A DNA stretch of 64,000 nt from Glandiceps talaboti (Eukaryota > Hemichordata > Enteropneusta > Spengelidae). The stretch is taken from assembly GCF_964340395.1 (NCBI RefSeq), contig NC_135554.1, positions 25,412,592 through 25,476,591 of the forward strand. Reading direction: 5' to 3'. The notes below the pieces were generated by a model. It was not told the origin of the DNA. It worked only from the letters and a program-made list of their open reading frames with translations, and ran no database searches. Below, in pieces: positions 1-17,443 of this stretch (position 1 is its first letter; each line of letters opens with the position of its first letter). The position numbers and the translations under genes were made by a program.

Positions 1-716
<716 letters not shown>

Positions 717-888
717 CTTAGCAGAAGCAGATAAACTAGTAAATATGAAGTTAAGGTATGCGTGTGCGCGTGCGTGTACGTGTGCGTGTGCGTGTGGGGA
801 TGAGTCAGTCATACTTGCAGTTGTTGTCTTGCCAGATCCTCAATTCTTGCAGGAGATTTCGTTATTAAACGTTGATTCAAGCTTAATA

Positions 889-1018
889 TTATCAGTGAGA
901 CTGATCACAATGTTTTATGTTGAGACAGAGACAATAACGATAACTCACAAACATATTTTACATATGTTTGTGAGTTATCTGTATTGTGTTATGAAACCTG
1001 GTGATCAGTCTCACTGAT
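889..1018. repeat. Palindromic MITE-like hairpin
   Basis: The outer arms ATCAGTGAGACTGATCAC and its reverse complement lie at the two ends. A second nested hairpin (GATAACTCACAAACAT with its complement) forms the centre. No coding capacity. This fits a small foldback/MITE insertion between CTL-1 and CTL-2. Confidence 0.8.
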
Positions 1019-1114
1019 CTTGCTGCATCGCTTAATAGCATTAACATAAAGCTAATACGAAATCGCCGCGATGCACGTCATGTTCTCAAATGCAGACCAT
1101 TACGGATCATATGC

Positions 1115-1166
<52 letters not shown>
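1115..1166. repeat. (CAAT)n microsatellite
   Basis: Thirteen or so perfect CAAT units between CTL-1 and the last CTL-2 exon. Confidence 0.95.
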
Positions 1167-1167
<1 letters not shown>

Positions 1168-1222
1168 GATCTGAATATTATGTCTTACGCCACCAATGGT
1201 AATATATGAGGTTCTTTTTCGT

Positions 1223-2398
1223 TTATGTTTTTAGACACTTGCCTGGAGAACGGACCGCTTTGTCGAATTCACAAATATAGCCATTGAGTTCACCACAGCT
1301 CTCTGCCTGCCATTTGTCACTACCATCGTTTCTATTTTTAAAAAATGCAGAACGTTATGTCTAAATATTAATCATACTATCAGTAGAGAATTCTAGTGGT
1401 AAAACGAAAAAAAATCGATCTTTTCTAACAACTTCAAATAATCACACGACTTACTGTAAGAAACCACAATTTTGACCATCGACGATAGAAGGTTGTCCGT
1501 CTTTCCAGTTAGTATAAGAAAGTCCAGACCCGCTCTTTTTTTTCCAGTCCAATTCGCCATGTATAAGTGTTGCGTCGAACCAAAATTTCGCATCGGATGT
1601 CCCTGTGTCTTTTAATATATCTGCAATTTCCAAAGCTGCCGTACTGTCTAAAACTGCAGCGAGCTTGCCGCCATGGTTGTTACATGCACGGATTGCACCC
1701 TGCCAGCCACGGCTGGGTTCACTGAATACTTTATATCGGTCAAATGTGGATAGATCCGCTCCGAGTTGGGATACTGACACTGAAAGACGACAGATCTTAA
1801 AAGTATGACTAATACTGTAACTTTTGGAACACAATGACAAATAAAATAGACATTACAAAGATAATAGTGTCCTCTCACTGAGTAAAAAAGGCTTTGTATA
1901 CAAAAATAGACAAACGAAAAATTGTGAATTAGCTACTGGTCGAAGGTAAAAGTATTGCTTTGTCATGTTGGGTACTGTTTGGAAAAATGACATAGTTCTT
2001 TTCTAAGCGAAGGATACGAAGGATGAAATAACATCAGGTATAAACTGAATGCCTTCCGTAATATAAGGGCAAAGCGTTTTGATATTTGTTCCTACACACA
2101 TCAATTGCTGGAACGTAAAGTTCAGAGATGTAGTTACCATACCTGATATACCCATTCAATTATATGAAACGTTAAGCTTTCATACTTAGATATTGCCTAA
2201 TTACAGAAAATCATTAATTATGTAAATGAACCATTAAGATAGCTACTTTAAAGGACACATGTACTTTCTTACCAGCAATGTATACGTACACACTAAATTA
2301 TATGAGATTTGGAGCTTGCTTTCTTAATAAAATCTAATCAGTTCTTGTCATTACCATAAGGAAGATGTGTAGCAAGTTTCAGGGTTGTTTTATATACC

Positions 2399-2457
<59 letters not shown>

Positions 2458-3029
2458 TTCATTTTAACTATGTGATGCCACTCTATTTGACAGAGACAAT
2501 TAAATTCTATACATACATTAAATAGTTGGACATTTATTGCTCAAACAACCTGTTTGACACAGGTGAATTTCCTTTTAAAAGGGAATTCAATTGTAGAAAT
2601 CAAAAACATTCATTTTCGTATTAGATGAATCTTACAGAGAGTGATTTTATAAGCTAGTTTCATTTTTTACACATGATTATAGAGAAATCTATAAAATGTT
2701 GAATCGTGTAATATAAGAATGTAAGGCTGTGGATATATAATTCACTTTTATGTCTTCAATAAATTGGTAGGCAAGCTTACAAGTTCGTTTGAGTTTTACT
2801 TCTTTCGTTATGAACTGTATGAATGTAAATATCTACTCCTAATTACGAGTTGTAGTTTGTTTGACCAAGCCAGTCACGTCAGAGTGTGCACTTCACATGA
2901 ATATCAATATACTATTTTGTTATAAATCATTTCATATCCCACATTGACATAAATTATCTTACTTGTATCTCCATCAACATACTTGACAAGGCTGAATGAC
3001 GTCACAACAATGAACACAGTCCACATCAT
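1223..3029 (-). CDS. CTL-2: secreted single-CTLD protein
   Basis: Model complement(join(1223..1331,1455..1779,2963..3029)), 166 aa. The first exon is a signal peptide starting MMWTVFIVVTSFSLV and ends ACAA|GTAAGA in phase 1. The second starts after tctttcag and carries most of a CTLD: WQGAIRACNNHGGKLAAV, FWFDATLIHGELDW, YTNWKDGQPS and NCGF; it ends ACA|GTAAGT. The third reads KWQAESCGELNGYICEF, the domain end. QPS stands where QPD or EPN sits in sugar-binding lectins, and the WND motif is absent, so ligand type is open. A TAA stop follows 12 codons after the last CTLD phenylalanine. Paralogues CTL-3 and CTL-4 continue past this point with a phase-1 donor; here only weak GT sites are present, so the stop is preferred but a longer transcript joining CTL-1 is possible. 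Confidence 0.82.
2398..2456. repeat. (CAGA)n microsatellite in CTL-2 intron 1
   Basis: Perfect tetranucleotide array. The preceding GTAGCAAGTTTCAGGGTTG resembles the tail of dispersed repeats that end in CAGA/ACGG arrays in many invertebrate genomes. The rest of this intron (1780-2962) shows nothing else recognisable. Confidence 0.93.
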
Positions 3030-3131
3030 AGTGAATTTTCCGTACTTTCGTATAGGTTTTGTACTTTTTATCAACGAGACGTTAGATTGTACGTGGTAGA
3101 ATGATAACCTTTGCATGTATGCGTTTCCCAC

Positions 3132-3139
3132 CTATATAG
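3132..3139 (-). promoter_or_regulatory. Candidate TATA box of CTL-2
   Basis: CTATATAG on the minus strand about 105 nt upstream of the CTL-2 start codon. Position and sequence fit a TATA box with a roughly 75-nt leader, but no start site can be proven from sequence. Confidence 0.4.
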
Positions 3140-3510
3140 TTGCAGACTTCCCTTCAGCAACAGTGGTTCACAATATATAGATATATCTTTGCCGGGGGTC
3201 TATGAAATAAGCTTTATATTTTTTCTTTTCGGAATTTTATTTATAATGTACGATAAACAAGGTACAGTTTTAGCAATAGTTATACACTGTTTCCTTTCCC
3301 TATAGAAAGGTTGGATATTATATTGAACTGAATAGAGAGTGTGTATGTTGAATATATTTCATTTTTAAGCTGGCTTTAGGGTTCAGATCAAGGCCTTGTG
3401 ACGAGCTTTGAGTGCAATGTATCCACTCTCAGACTGGTAAAGAATTAACTATATGCATTCGAGAAATAGAATTCCCTGAATCCTTCGAAGGACATATTAC
3501 TTATTCAACT

Positions 3511-3512
<2 letters not shown>

Positions 3513-3573
<61 letters not shown>

Positions 3574-3577
3574 GTGT
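3513..3577. repeat. (GT)n microsatellite
   Basis: GT array upstream of CTL-2. No gene is seen between 3140 and 4950; 3580-3750 and 3980-4950 are AT-rich sequence without recognisable features. Confidence 0.95.
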
Positions 3578-3756
3578 GGGGGGTCATAAGTAATCTAATC
3601 ATATATAATGACATCATGATCACTTTAGAATAAATGACGTCACGTAAAATTCAAGCAATGTGTTGTTCCATATTCAACATTGTAATACGTCAAATTACAT
3701 CACATCACAAGACATTATAGTTATATAATTAGCCTTTATAAGGCGCTATTTCCCAC

Positions 3757-3863
3757 ATACATACATACATACATACATACATACATACATACATACATAC
3801 ATACATACGTACGTACGTACGTACACACACACACACACACACACAAACACAGACAGACAGACA

Positions 3864-3903
<40 letters not shown>

Positions 3904-3969
3904 TACATACATACATACATACATACATACATACATACATACATACATACATACATACATACATACATA
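3757..3969. repeat. Compound (CATA)n-(CGTA)n-(CA)n-(CAGA)n-(CATA)n array
   Basis: About 210 bases of alternating related tetra- and dinucleotide blocks, symmetrical in order: CATA, CGTA, CA, CAGA, CA, CATA. The open reading frames across it on the minus strand are artefacts of the repeat. Confidence 0.95.
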
Positions 3970-4953
3970 ACACTTCTCAACATCCAGAGCAGGTAGTTGT
4001 GTGTTACGTATTATACATTGAAAACACAAGGCTGGAGAGTGTCTATCACAATATTGATTGTGTATCAGACATGGTCAATACAACAAATACACATTGATAT
4101 GCAACAGAGTGGCTTCTAGATACGATTAGTTTAATACAGCTATACACAATAAATCCATTTCACACATAGTAAGAATAATACATCCGCTCAATGTTACTCT
4201 AGTAGAATTCCTCTAAGTACGTATTTTGCCGAGATGATACCTGTAGGTAGACTGTAAGATACGTCGCGTTGTTCAGCTCTATCAGGTTTCTTGTGAATGT
4301 TGGCTGCAAGCATGACACCAATGACTGTATAGTTTACTGACTAAAGTGTAGGCTACCCAGCAGTTCGACTATTCAGATCACGGCAAGCTCTAAGTTTCAT
4401 ATTTGTCACATCTATATCTGGATTTTCGTATTTTCTATTTTACCTGTCAGTCATTCTCGTGCCATAAACAGTTCACAACATGCATATCACTTTCTGTATA
4501 CGTTGCATACCACTGTCGACATGTCTCACATTGAGTACTAAAGCTAACGTTGAGGGCCTACGCGTAACGTCATTTATAGACGTTGAACAGTAGTATCGTT
4601 ATCATAGTATAGTATATACTGACATATCATCTTTTTCTTAAACCTATAACCACACAATATGCAATGAAATACATTTCAACACTTTGCAAAGAGTAAAAAA
4701 CAACAAACAAGTCCATTTTGTTTACATTGGCTGCTTTGTACAATTATCATTTCTTTCACAAATCATTACTAGCGGCATATTTTACAAATTTGAAAACAAG
4801 TTGACCAAGGTGACGTTTGAGCACGTGGTTATTAAAATAAGCCAATCAGGTGAGGACAACACACACACTCTCTCTCTCTCTCTACTTAATAGCTGCCTAG
4901 CAACCTGGTTACTACGTATTGTAAGTTAACACTGTCAGGTATAGGCATTTGTT

Positions 4954-5204
4954 CTAAAAATAGTAAAGTGTTGCTATGCCATATGTCACTCCAAGAAATA
5001 ATGAAGAAAATTTGTAAGTCGGGCCGAAGTTTTGATAGCAGCGTGGCTTCTTTTTCAAGAAAGGTGGGTTTTTTTCATCGATCTCTAAGATTTTTCTCCT
5101 CGTTGGAGATTCAAGATTAGATGATGTTGAATAATATCGTGATGGTAGAATATCAAGGGTAATCTCAGGGTGAGGAATACAAATACAATCAATGTTGCTC
5201 TTAG
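4954..5204 (-). CDS. Possible C-terminal tail exon of CTL-3
   Basis: An open phase-2 segment follows a reasonable acceptor (aacatttcag) and runs 83 codons to TAG. The phase matches the phase-1 donor at the end of the last sure CTL-3 exon (6356). It is rich in Ser, Lys, Pro and Tyr (for example PSRYYSTSSNLES and KNPPFLKKKPR) with no domain I recognise. If real it could be a cytoplasmic or extracellular tail; an intervening exon may exist. It could equally be a chance ORF. Confidence 0.3.
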
Positions 5205-5367
5205 CTGAAATGTTCACTTCAGTTCTTAATCTATATACAATCTACTGTATGTTATATACAAATATACAAAACTGTATAGAACGAAACATACCAAATTCAC
5301 GACTTCTGATAAAAAAAAGGAACAACAAATGTTAAAATCTTTGAATTATTTAAGCCATGCATCACTG

Positions 5368-5575
<208 letters not shown>

Positions 5576-6355
5576 ATACGACATCGCGTAAAGGACTACA
5601 GATATCCCATTCTGTACGCCAGGGGTATAAGCTTATGTTTGCTACAACTAGTAATATAACGTGTTGTGATATGCTACTTGATGTACAATAGCACCTGCAA
5701 ACGAACTTGCTTCGGAGACTTTACTCCAGACCATTTCCCCTGGATTCGATATGGTAGGACGCTGTGTGATAAAATAACATAGTAGTCAGAATAAGTTGGT
5801 TATATATAGTAGTTCCAACAACCATTTTAGTTGACTGGGGTTTAAGGCAGCTATGTGGTAAACAACAAAAAACACGTATTCAAACAGAAAAACATGAAAA
5901 TAAAACTGACATCATTTTCAAAACGCACATTACTCTTATTGGTTGTCGGAAAATATCAAACTTGTACAATCTCTACCTCATGATGTAAATTTGGATGTTA
6001 CCAAATGGAATTATGGATGAAATGTTATCTTCAGATTACTTATTGACAACTTCATGGATATTATCTTGAATATTATTCTAGAAGCAGAATCAGTTGAATT
6101 ATTGTATACGGCCGTTATACATATGAAAATTACGTTTAATTTGTTAGTTTTTATTTATGCAGAAACATAGCTTGTCCTTGATACGTGTCATACGCGTATT
6201 TCAAGACTATTGTCTTCCTGGCTATTCAATCGACATGGTTGACACAAAAATCCATCTGTACCCTTATCTTATTCACTTGCAAGCAACACACGTGATCTTC
6301 TTGTTAATTTTCCATTATTTCACAGAGTTTAATAAACTATCTCTGGTTCGCTTAC

Positions 6356-9239
<2,884 letters not shown>

Positions 9240-9291
9240 GACGATCTTCATCCAGTGTTGTATCAACAATGCTGATGAAGAGAAAGTAAGT

Positions 9292-9299
9292 CTATATAT
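9292..9299 (-). promoter_or_regulatory. Candidate TATA box of CTL-3
   Basis: CATATATAGAC on the minus strand, about 55 nt upstream of the CTL-3 start codon. Distance allows a leader of about 25 nt. Inferred from sequence only. Confidence 0.4.
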
Positions 9300-9796
9300 G
9301 TCTATGTCGGCTTTATCAAACCGGAAGTTATTTTGCACCCACAGGTATGAAACACGCCCTAATTTGCATCAACCACCTGTTGCATTCATAGTCAGTAACT
9401 GTTTTGTATTGTATATAGTAAAATATTATCCGGTATTTTAGCCAAATTTATATTTTCTGTGATTAAACGCTTTGTAATAAGATGATATACTTTTTTATTT
9501 CACTGATTATAATATTGACTGTGTGAAATCATTTGCTTGCAAAACATATGGTCAGAGACAAAAGACTTCATATCAGTAATTATTTTGGAAGATATTATTA
9601 GCAGTATTTAAATACTAAATGTGATGCTATCACGCGGTTTGTGACCTCACCTGCAAGCACAAAAAGTGAATGACTCGGATTGCCTACAATATACTTCATT
9701 ATAGTTTACTTTCTTTAAAGCCTCACTAACAACACCGCCTCCCCTCTCCCTCTCACTGTGTGTGTGTGTGTTTCTCTCTGTAACTGTGCGCCTATA

Positions 9797-9829
<33 letters not shown>
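9797..9829. repeat. (TCTG)n microsatellite
   Basis: Short perfect array immediately left of dispersed repeat R2. From 9300 to 9790 no gene is seen. Confidence 0.9.
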
Positions 9830-9854
9830 TTCTCCTCTAATTAGCGAGTAAATT

Positions 9855-10015
9855 GAAGAGGAAGAAATCAAGATCGGTGGGGTAACAGTACTATGACTGA
9901 TTTTGTGGGTAAAATCAATATCCGCAAAGGATTCAATTATTTTGCATGTGGTCTACTTCGGTATACACGATATATAATCCAAAAGGTATTTATACACACA
10001 TCACTAATAAACACA
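9855..10015. repeat. Dispersed repeat R2, copy 1, ending in a microsatellite
   Basis: Resembles 16752..16938. Shared landmarks are AGATCGGTGGGGTA, TTTTGTGGGTAAAATCAATA, GGATTCAATT and AAAAGGTAT, then AATAAACACACAC. Both copies run straight into long simple repeats, as expected if the element ends in a seed array. Confidence 0.82.
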
Positions 10016-10033
10016 CACACGTACACACATTAT

Positions 10034-10610
<577 letters not shown>

Positions 10611-11430
10611 CTGCCTGCGGATAAAACCATCTAATCTTTACTTCAAGTATTTTCTAGTTGTCGTTCTGGATTTATTTCTTCTTTGACTATATTATTACTC
10701 CCTGAATTAGAATTGTCAATGCGTCTTTTAAAACCCCGAGGCGTGGAGGGTCTATGGGCATAACGTTTAAAATGTCATGTTTTTTATGGATGTAAAACCA
10801 TATTTGGTCAAACATACATCATCTATCAACTTTATTGAAAGTGGAATCAATGTATATAAATTTTCATTTGTACTTCTATTATTAAACTTATACATCTGTA
10901 ATTTAAAAGAATAAAGTAAGTATGGGTAGTCATGAAACTGTGATTATTGTAGTGAAATCTCATTATCACAATTCTATTATGTCTTGGACATAAATCAGTA
11001 TATTCTTTTATATCAACTTGATTAAGCAGTAGACAGTAGAGGGGGATATATATTGTCTATGATTAAGCTTACTAAAACATATAGATAGTCCAAAGGTATG
11101 GATGTTAACACTTTACTTGATGTGGTTCATTCCCTGATATCTCAACCCTATTTATAGAAGGAAATATATACGTACGTGAAGTGCTCTCGTATAGGCTCTA
11201 TATTTCCCTTGACATATATTGACCCCACTCAAAGATGGAAAATGTATGCATGGCATGACTTGCTGCTTCTTTGGTATATAATTGTTAACTTTCACTACCA
11301 AGGTTTAATAGATTCTTTGTTGGTAGACCAGTGTAACTTGATCTCCACTTTAACTGTCTTTCTATGGTACAAAGATCTAGTGGGATATAGCCACTAGCTA
11401 CACAGGTGTTGTCATTTACTCGTACGCTCA

Positions 11431-11822
11431 CTAGTCTGGATCCCAACGTGGTCATTAACTAAACTACGTCTGACCACGTTAAGTCAAAGTCCCTCGATCA
11501 GCACAAATTGTTGTTCATCTAATCTGTGAACCCCAACTATTACATCGTCGTAAACAGTGTATAACTATAAGTAGCAATCTGAGCTGACAAATATACCCTA
11601 TTACGTAACTGCCCCAATAAGCACTAACATTATGAGGGACTGTGTTATTGGTTAGAATTTTGTGATTTATTAACAAAGACATGATGTTAATGACTCTGTG
11701 GGTGGCTGTGTATGAATTTGTCATTGCATTTCATGCATCTCAGGACTTCTAGAGTAACGACTTTGACTATACTGTGAGTGGAGGTGTAAATCTTAACGAT
11801 ATTGTATATAGGGACTAGACTA
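11431..11822 (+). mobile_element. MITE family M1, copy 1
   Basis: About 390 bases with imperfect terminal inverted repeats (CTAGTCTGGATCCC at the left, GGGACTAGACTA at the right). It matches 28811..29187 in the same orientation and 31106..31460 inverted, and an end fragment lies at 52787..52835. It has no coding capacity. No host gene was seen from 10610 to 13290. Confidence 0.88.
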
Positions 11823-12237
11823 CACGCTCACATACAGAGACACCGCACACTACAAGTTGTGTTGCAAATGAAAACCAACTCTCGAATGAACCTTTATTTT
11901 CCATTTATCATTCTACTCTTAACCTTGTACTTGAAATTAAAATGGTGTCATTTTTTCTAAAATATAAACTTGTTATAAAATATTATCTTTAACCTAGAAT
12001 CATTGCTCTAGAAAATAGGTGAAGTTTTCACCAGAATTTTCCAGATAGCATTTTAGATCACGTCATGTGTAATTTCTAAATCAGCAAATTATTAGATAAT
12101 GCTGTTGTTGGCTCCTGATTGTAATGAGTAGGGTATACATAATATAGGTTCATTTGATATTATTTGTTGGTCCCCTTCGTACTAAGCGTGTCTCCTTATT
12201 ATAATTTGACCACAATTTGAATTTCATTTCGCACTGA

Positions 12238-12411
12238 CTTTTTATTATTCCTTTTTGTTGTCCCTCTATTTTTCATATTATGTTTTGACTGTTGTTGGAT
12301 ATTGTATACATACTGTAAATTTGCTCCTTGTAGCAGCCCCTTTCACGGAACACAGAACAGGAGTTATCGATGAAGTACCGATCTTTAAATACCTTAAGCT
12401 CGTGTGATTGT
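12238..12411. repeat. Dispersed repeat R1, copy 2
   Basis: Second copy of the sequence at 8641..8812, with the same end AAGCTCGTGTGATTG, located downstream of CTL-4. Confidence 0.85.
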
Positions 12412-13168
12412 GAATCCAGATGGTACTTTAAGATCAAGTCATATCAAAATTGTTAACGCGTGGGATAAATGTTGGTCACGTGACAAGTACTAATCCGAAT
12501 ACAAATAGTAATCTAAATCAGATTATTAACAAGTTATTGTAATTAGTTTTATCAAAATACTTGAAGATAACTGTAATTAATCCAAGATTAGTAGATAAAT
12601 CAACACATTAATATATACACTGCTTTTGTTGGCTCCTGTTTGTAAATAAGTAGGGTATGCACAGGTTAATTTTACATTACTGTTGGTAAAATATGCCAAA
12701 GTTCGAAATATGACGTTTCTGGGTCGTAACAGAATTATATGATATGGAGGTCTTGCAGTGACTAGACATTCTAGGTAGTTCCACTCTGGTTCACTAAGTC
12801 TTTGTACACAGGTTCTTGGACTATAACAGATTGCCTGGTGATTTAAAAACAGAAAAAGAAGCTATTTTTATCATACTCTAACTATTCCCTCCAGCATGGG
12901 TTTGGTCACATGTACCTCGTCAATGTTTTCAAGGTATTCTTATAATCCACGACAAACGTTTATCGTCTTTTTTTTCTGTTGCAATCTATTATTTTACTTT
13001 TGTTTATTTATGTTGTCTCGTATCGTTATTGGTTGTATATATATATATATATATGTTTGCTTGGGTTTTGTTTACTCGTGACGTAGCAGTATGTTATATA
13101 AAAAGTCAATTCGACAGCCAAGTAGCTGCTATGAAGTCAAAAATCAGGAACTATGAAGTGTTTTGTTG

Positions 13169-13224
13169 TTGTTGTTTGTTTGTTTGTTTGTTTGTTTGTT
13201 TGTTTGTTTGTTTGTTTGTTTGTT
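13169..13224. repeat. (TTTG)n microsatellite
   Basis: About 13 TTTG units just downstream (sense) of the last CTL-4 exon. Confidence 0.95.
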
Positions 13225-13295
13225 TATTAATTTCATTTCGTGAAACGTCAACATTAAGTATTAAATACATAAATTTAGAACTGCGCGAATATAAC

Positions 13296-16200
13296 TTACA
13301 TTTTCCTCCAAACCACTACATAGAACAATATCACCATGGCAACCAATACTGTCAAATTGACAAAGGATAGGGCAAGAACGACAATAACCACCCTTTCTGC
13401 TGTTTCTGAAATGAAATGTATGTACACTAAATATGTAAATGAGTTGTAGGTGAAAGGTCAAGGTAATGAAGAATTCGATGGACACTCATTTCAGCTTTTG
13501 AAAGATATCTATTATAAGGTATCGCAATTCTACAGACTTATACAAACAAGCACGTGATTCATGCAGGTAACATACACACACCTTTAGTGATAATGTCAAA
13601 CATGAAAATATGAACTCATCGTAGTAATCATTGAGCACGTAAGGTCTGGTATATGTATTCAAAAGGGACAACTTTGTAGGTTGATTTAACTAAGATTGTT
13701 AACTTTATTTGGTTGATATCATAATTATACATAGTAACGGTTCAAGGTTTCACTTCTAAAACACTTGCAGTATGTCATGTTATGCTGTCTTGCCTTGTCT
13801 TGTCTTGTGTAGTGTTGTCTTATCCCGTGGAGTCGAGTATTGTGTTATGTTGGATTATAGGATGGTGTGTTCACGGTTTTATGTCACAGTCTGCTGTGTC
13901 AAGTTGTGTTGTGTTGTGTTGTGTTGTGTGTTGTGTTGTGTTGTGTTGTGTTGTGTTGTGTTGTGTTGTGTTGTGTTGTGTTGTGTTGTGTTGTGTTGTG
14001 TTGTGTTGTGTGGTGTTGTGTTGTGTCATATAACTTGTGTTTTGCCTCACTGCACTGTGTTTTACTTTCTGTAACCCATACACTGTACTGCAGTGTAATT
14101 TGACTGATCTGTAAGTTTTTTCACTAGCGTAATTTGATTCCTGAATAATATTCTAATCACTAAGTAATATTTAATTGTTGTACCCAAGATTTTCCCACTA
14201 ATTAATCCATGATTCAATTTCATAAAAGGTATTTTGTTCGGATATTTTCCACGTCAAGTCTTCAATCTCAATAATCATTACATACCTACAGTTTTTGATA
14301 TCGCCGCTTGAGGAGGGTCTGCGTGTACTGGCGCGGCTGATGCTGGAAAGTTGTATGTTAGAGCGCCACCTTTTGACGTGAGAGGAAATTGTGTGCTCAG
14401 ACCGCCTTGTTTTGTCTCCTTTTGCCCATCTTCAAAGACAACAAGAATCAATATGAACAATTTTTTTACAAGTTGCCAGACAAGAGTAATGGATGAATAG
14501 AGATAAATTTATCATCTTTGAATGAATTGAGAACATTTCTGTCAATTATTCCAGTAAAATTGGTAATAAATAGAAAACAAGAAAAACACGGCCTTCAATC
14601 GGAAACATATTCCCAACTTGTGTATTGTATTTTATTGTGTAAGGTGATTGGCATTTTGGCAATTTTAACATGGAAATGCTTAGCTAATCTTTCCAGGGAT
14701 ATAAAGTTCTACAGTGTTGGGTTTTCAGTATAATTAATAATAATGTTTGTCCTTCTTTTGGCCGTGTACAGCTAGAATGTAACCCTCTATCTCGCTTCAT
14801 CTTGAAAATGTTTGTCAAGGTCAAAGGTCATGGTCTCACTCGAAAGCTCATTATTGATAATGTGGGGGTAGACACTTGAATATGATGTCAATATGTATCA
14901 AACTTTTGGAGATAACAGGCAAATGTTCCTTTCTATCACAAGTATTGCCGCCATTTTACTATACAGGTCAAGGTCACAAAATTAAAGGACTTGCATATAT
15001 ATTCCTCACACAGTCAAACCCAAGTCATGATTAAAATATTATCACATGAAATGTTTGATTCGAAAAGCTATGAAGACTTTCAAGGTCAAAGGTCAAGGTC
15101 TTAAAAGAAAGCTCATATTTGATATGTGTGTAGGCACTTGAATGGAGTCACTATGTATTACATCTACAAATGTATGATGCATATTGTGAAATTTAACAAC
15201 AAATATGGCCGCCATTCGGCCATATTTGATTTGGTTGCAATACAAAGTGATGTGCATATGTTTCACATAGTTACTGTACCTTTGTATTGTGCCAGGTTTG
15301 GTTGAAATCGGTTGATGCATGCCAGAGGTATGAGGTGAACACACATGCAAGAAATATGGCCACCATTCGGCCAGATTTGATTCAGTCGCATAGCAAAGTG
15401 ACTGCATATGTCTCACATAGCATGTTATCTTTGTACCAGGTTTGGTTGAAATCGGTTGGTGCATTCCAGATATGTGGGGGCACGCATGAACGAACGTACG
15501 GACAGAACCTAATGTAATAGCCCCCTTACATGCGGTGCCCCTTGGGGTTAAAAAAGTAACTGAAATATGATTTTTTTTAAAGTTCTTATTTGACATCTGG
15601 TGTCTGGCGAAAAATGACATGGTGCCAAAAATGTTCATTTTGGCCTTTGACCTTTGCCTATGAATACGCGTACGTACCTTGATCGAACTGACAGATATAA
15701 CCTTTTCGGTCATAACACTCCTCGTCCTGCCATCGGAATTCCTTGCGCCGACTGGTATTTTGCGGAAAAGGGAAATATCCGTTAAACATGAATATAATGG
15801 ATAGTGATGGTATATATTGTATTTGTTTCCTTCTGCCTATTTTTGTTTTTTAATATTAAAGCATAATATTAATTTTTAATATTAAAGCATGATATTTTTT
15901 TCTCTCTACTGTATTGTACATTTTTGTGTGCGATTGGCTTAGCATTTCAAATAAACCAAAGCACATTGTCAATTTAAAAAAATAGGAGTTGGATTGCGAA
16001 ATGATATTCTCAAGTATGCCAATGTTAAAGGGGAGTTGTTCCTCCGGCATATAACACAAACAAAGAAGCCGCTACTTACGATAACTGGGCACAATGCTGG
16101 TTACCACCACATCGTCGACTGCCAGCTCCGTTGTTCGGCTGTCCATTGGCCCAGTTGAAATATCCCAGTATTTCTCCATCATCAGTCCGCCAGTGACCCT

Positions 16201-16934
16201 CCTCCCCAACATCATTTGCGTTAAACCAAAAATCAATATGATCCAATTGGTGGCGCTCTTTGATTAGATACATGAGATGTACCTGTGTTTCGTTATTAGG
16301 TATTTTAGCCAACACTCCACCTTTACCAATGCAAATAGTTACAGCACTACTCCACGTCTCACATGCTGGATAGAGCTCGTATCGCAAAACTGAAGTATCT
16401 GAGATTCAATTTAGAGTAAACAGTGGTTAATGATGAAGTGTAGTAGTCATGTGTTGATGAGTAGAATGAACAAGAAATATATCAATGAAAAGACATTATT
16501 AACAAAGTCTTCCCTTGGAATTTTGTCGTCAAAATCGTCTCCCGTGATCTGCTAAAAGTTCCTGAAATTATTGTTCTTTATAAACAGAAGTGATGTCTTA
16601 TCACCATAAAGTGGATTTACATTACGATATCAGAATACTCAAGTTATTGTTGATTAATTGTAGCTAAGAGCCACTAACACACCCCTTTACTTCTCCGAAA
16701 GATATATGCACTGATGCAGCCTGAGGGTGGCTAACTAATTACAACTAACTTTAAGAGGAAGAAAACAAGATCGGTGGGGTACATTTAATATGACTATTTT
16801 TTGTGGGTAAAATCAATAGCCGCAAGGGATTCAATTTGTCGCTTACTCTGCACGTGGTCGAGTTCAAAACACTGTGTACATGATATGTATCCTAAAAGGT
16901 ATATAGAACGACTTTTGTACACACAACATTTAAT

Positions 16935-16982
<48 letters not shown>

Positions 16983-16984
16983 GT

Positions 16985-17028
<44 letters not shown>

Positions 17029-17355
17029 CATATACACAAAATACACAAGTTATGATGCGGAGCCGTTACTCAGAGTTTCACGCTTGAATGCGATCTTCAG
17101 ACGACTAACTGAAATTCAAGTGATAGAATTCGAACTCACAGAAGAACTGGTACCCGGATGTGATGAGCGTTGAGGAGTGACATGGTGGAATGATAGAATG
17201 TATTTGTTTTCATGGCGGCACTTTGAAATCAGTTCTGATCGTTTATTGAGGAGCCTCAATATAAATTTCAAAGTGCCGCCATGAAAACAAACACATTCTA
17301 TCATTCCACCGAGATGTTCCACCATGTCACTCCTCAACGCATATACGCACGCACG

Positions 17356-17443
<88 letters not shown>

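Noticed and set aside
3729-4029. Met-Tyr-Val-Cys repeat ORFs
   Set aside because: Shadow of the CATA/CA microsatellite.
5700-5750. Phase-compatible mini-exon for CTL-3 on the minus strand
   Set aside because: Acceptor and donor-like sites exist but the 15-codon product resembles nothing and such matches are expected by chance; left out of the model.
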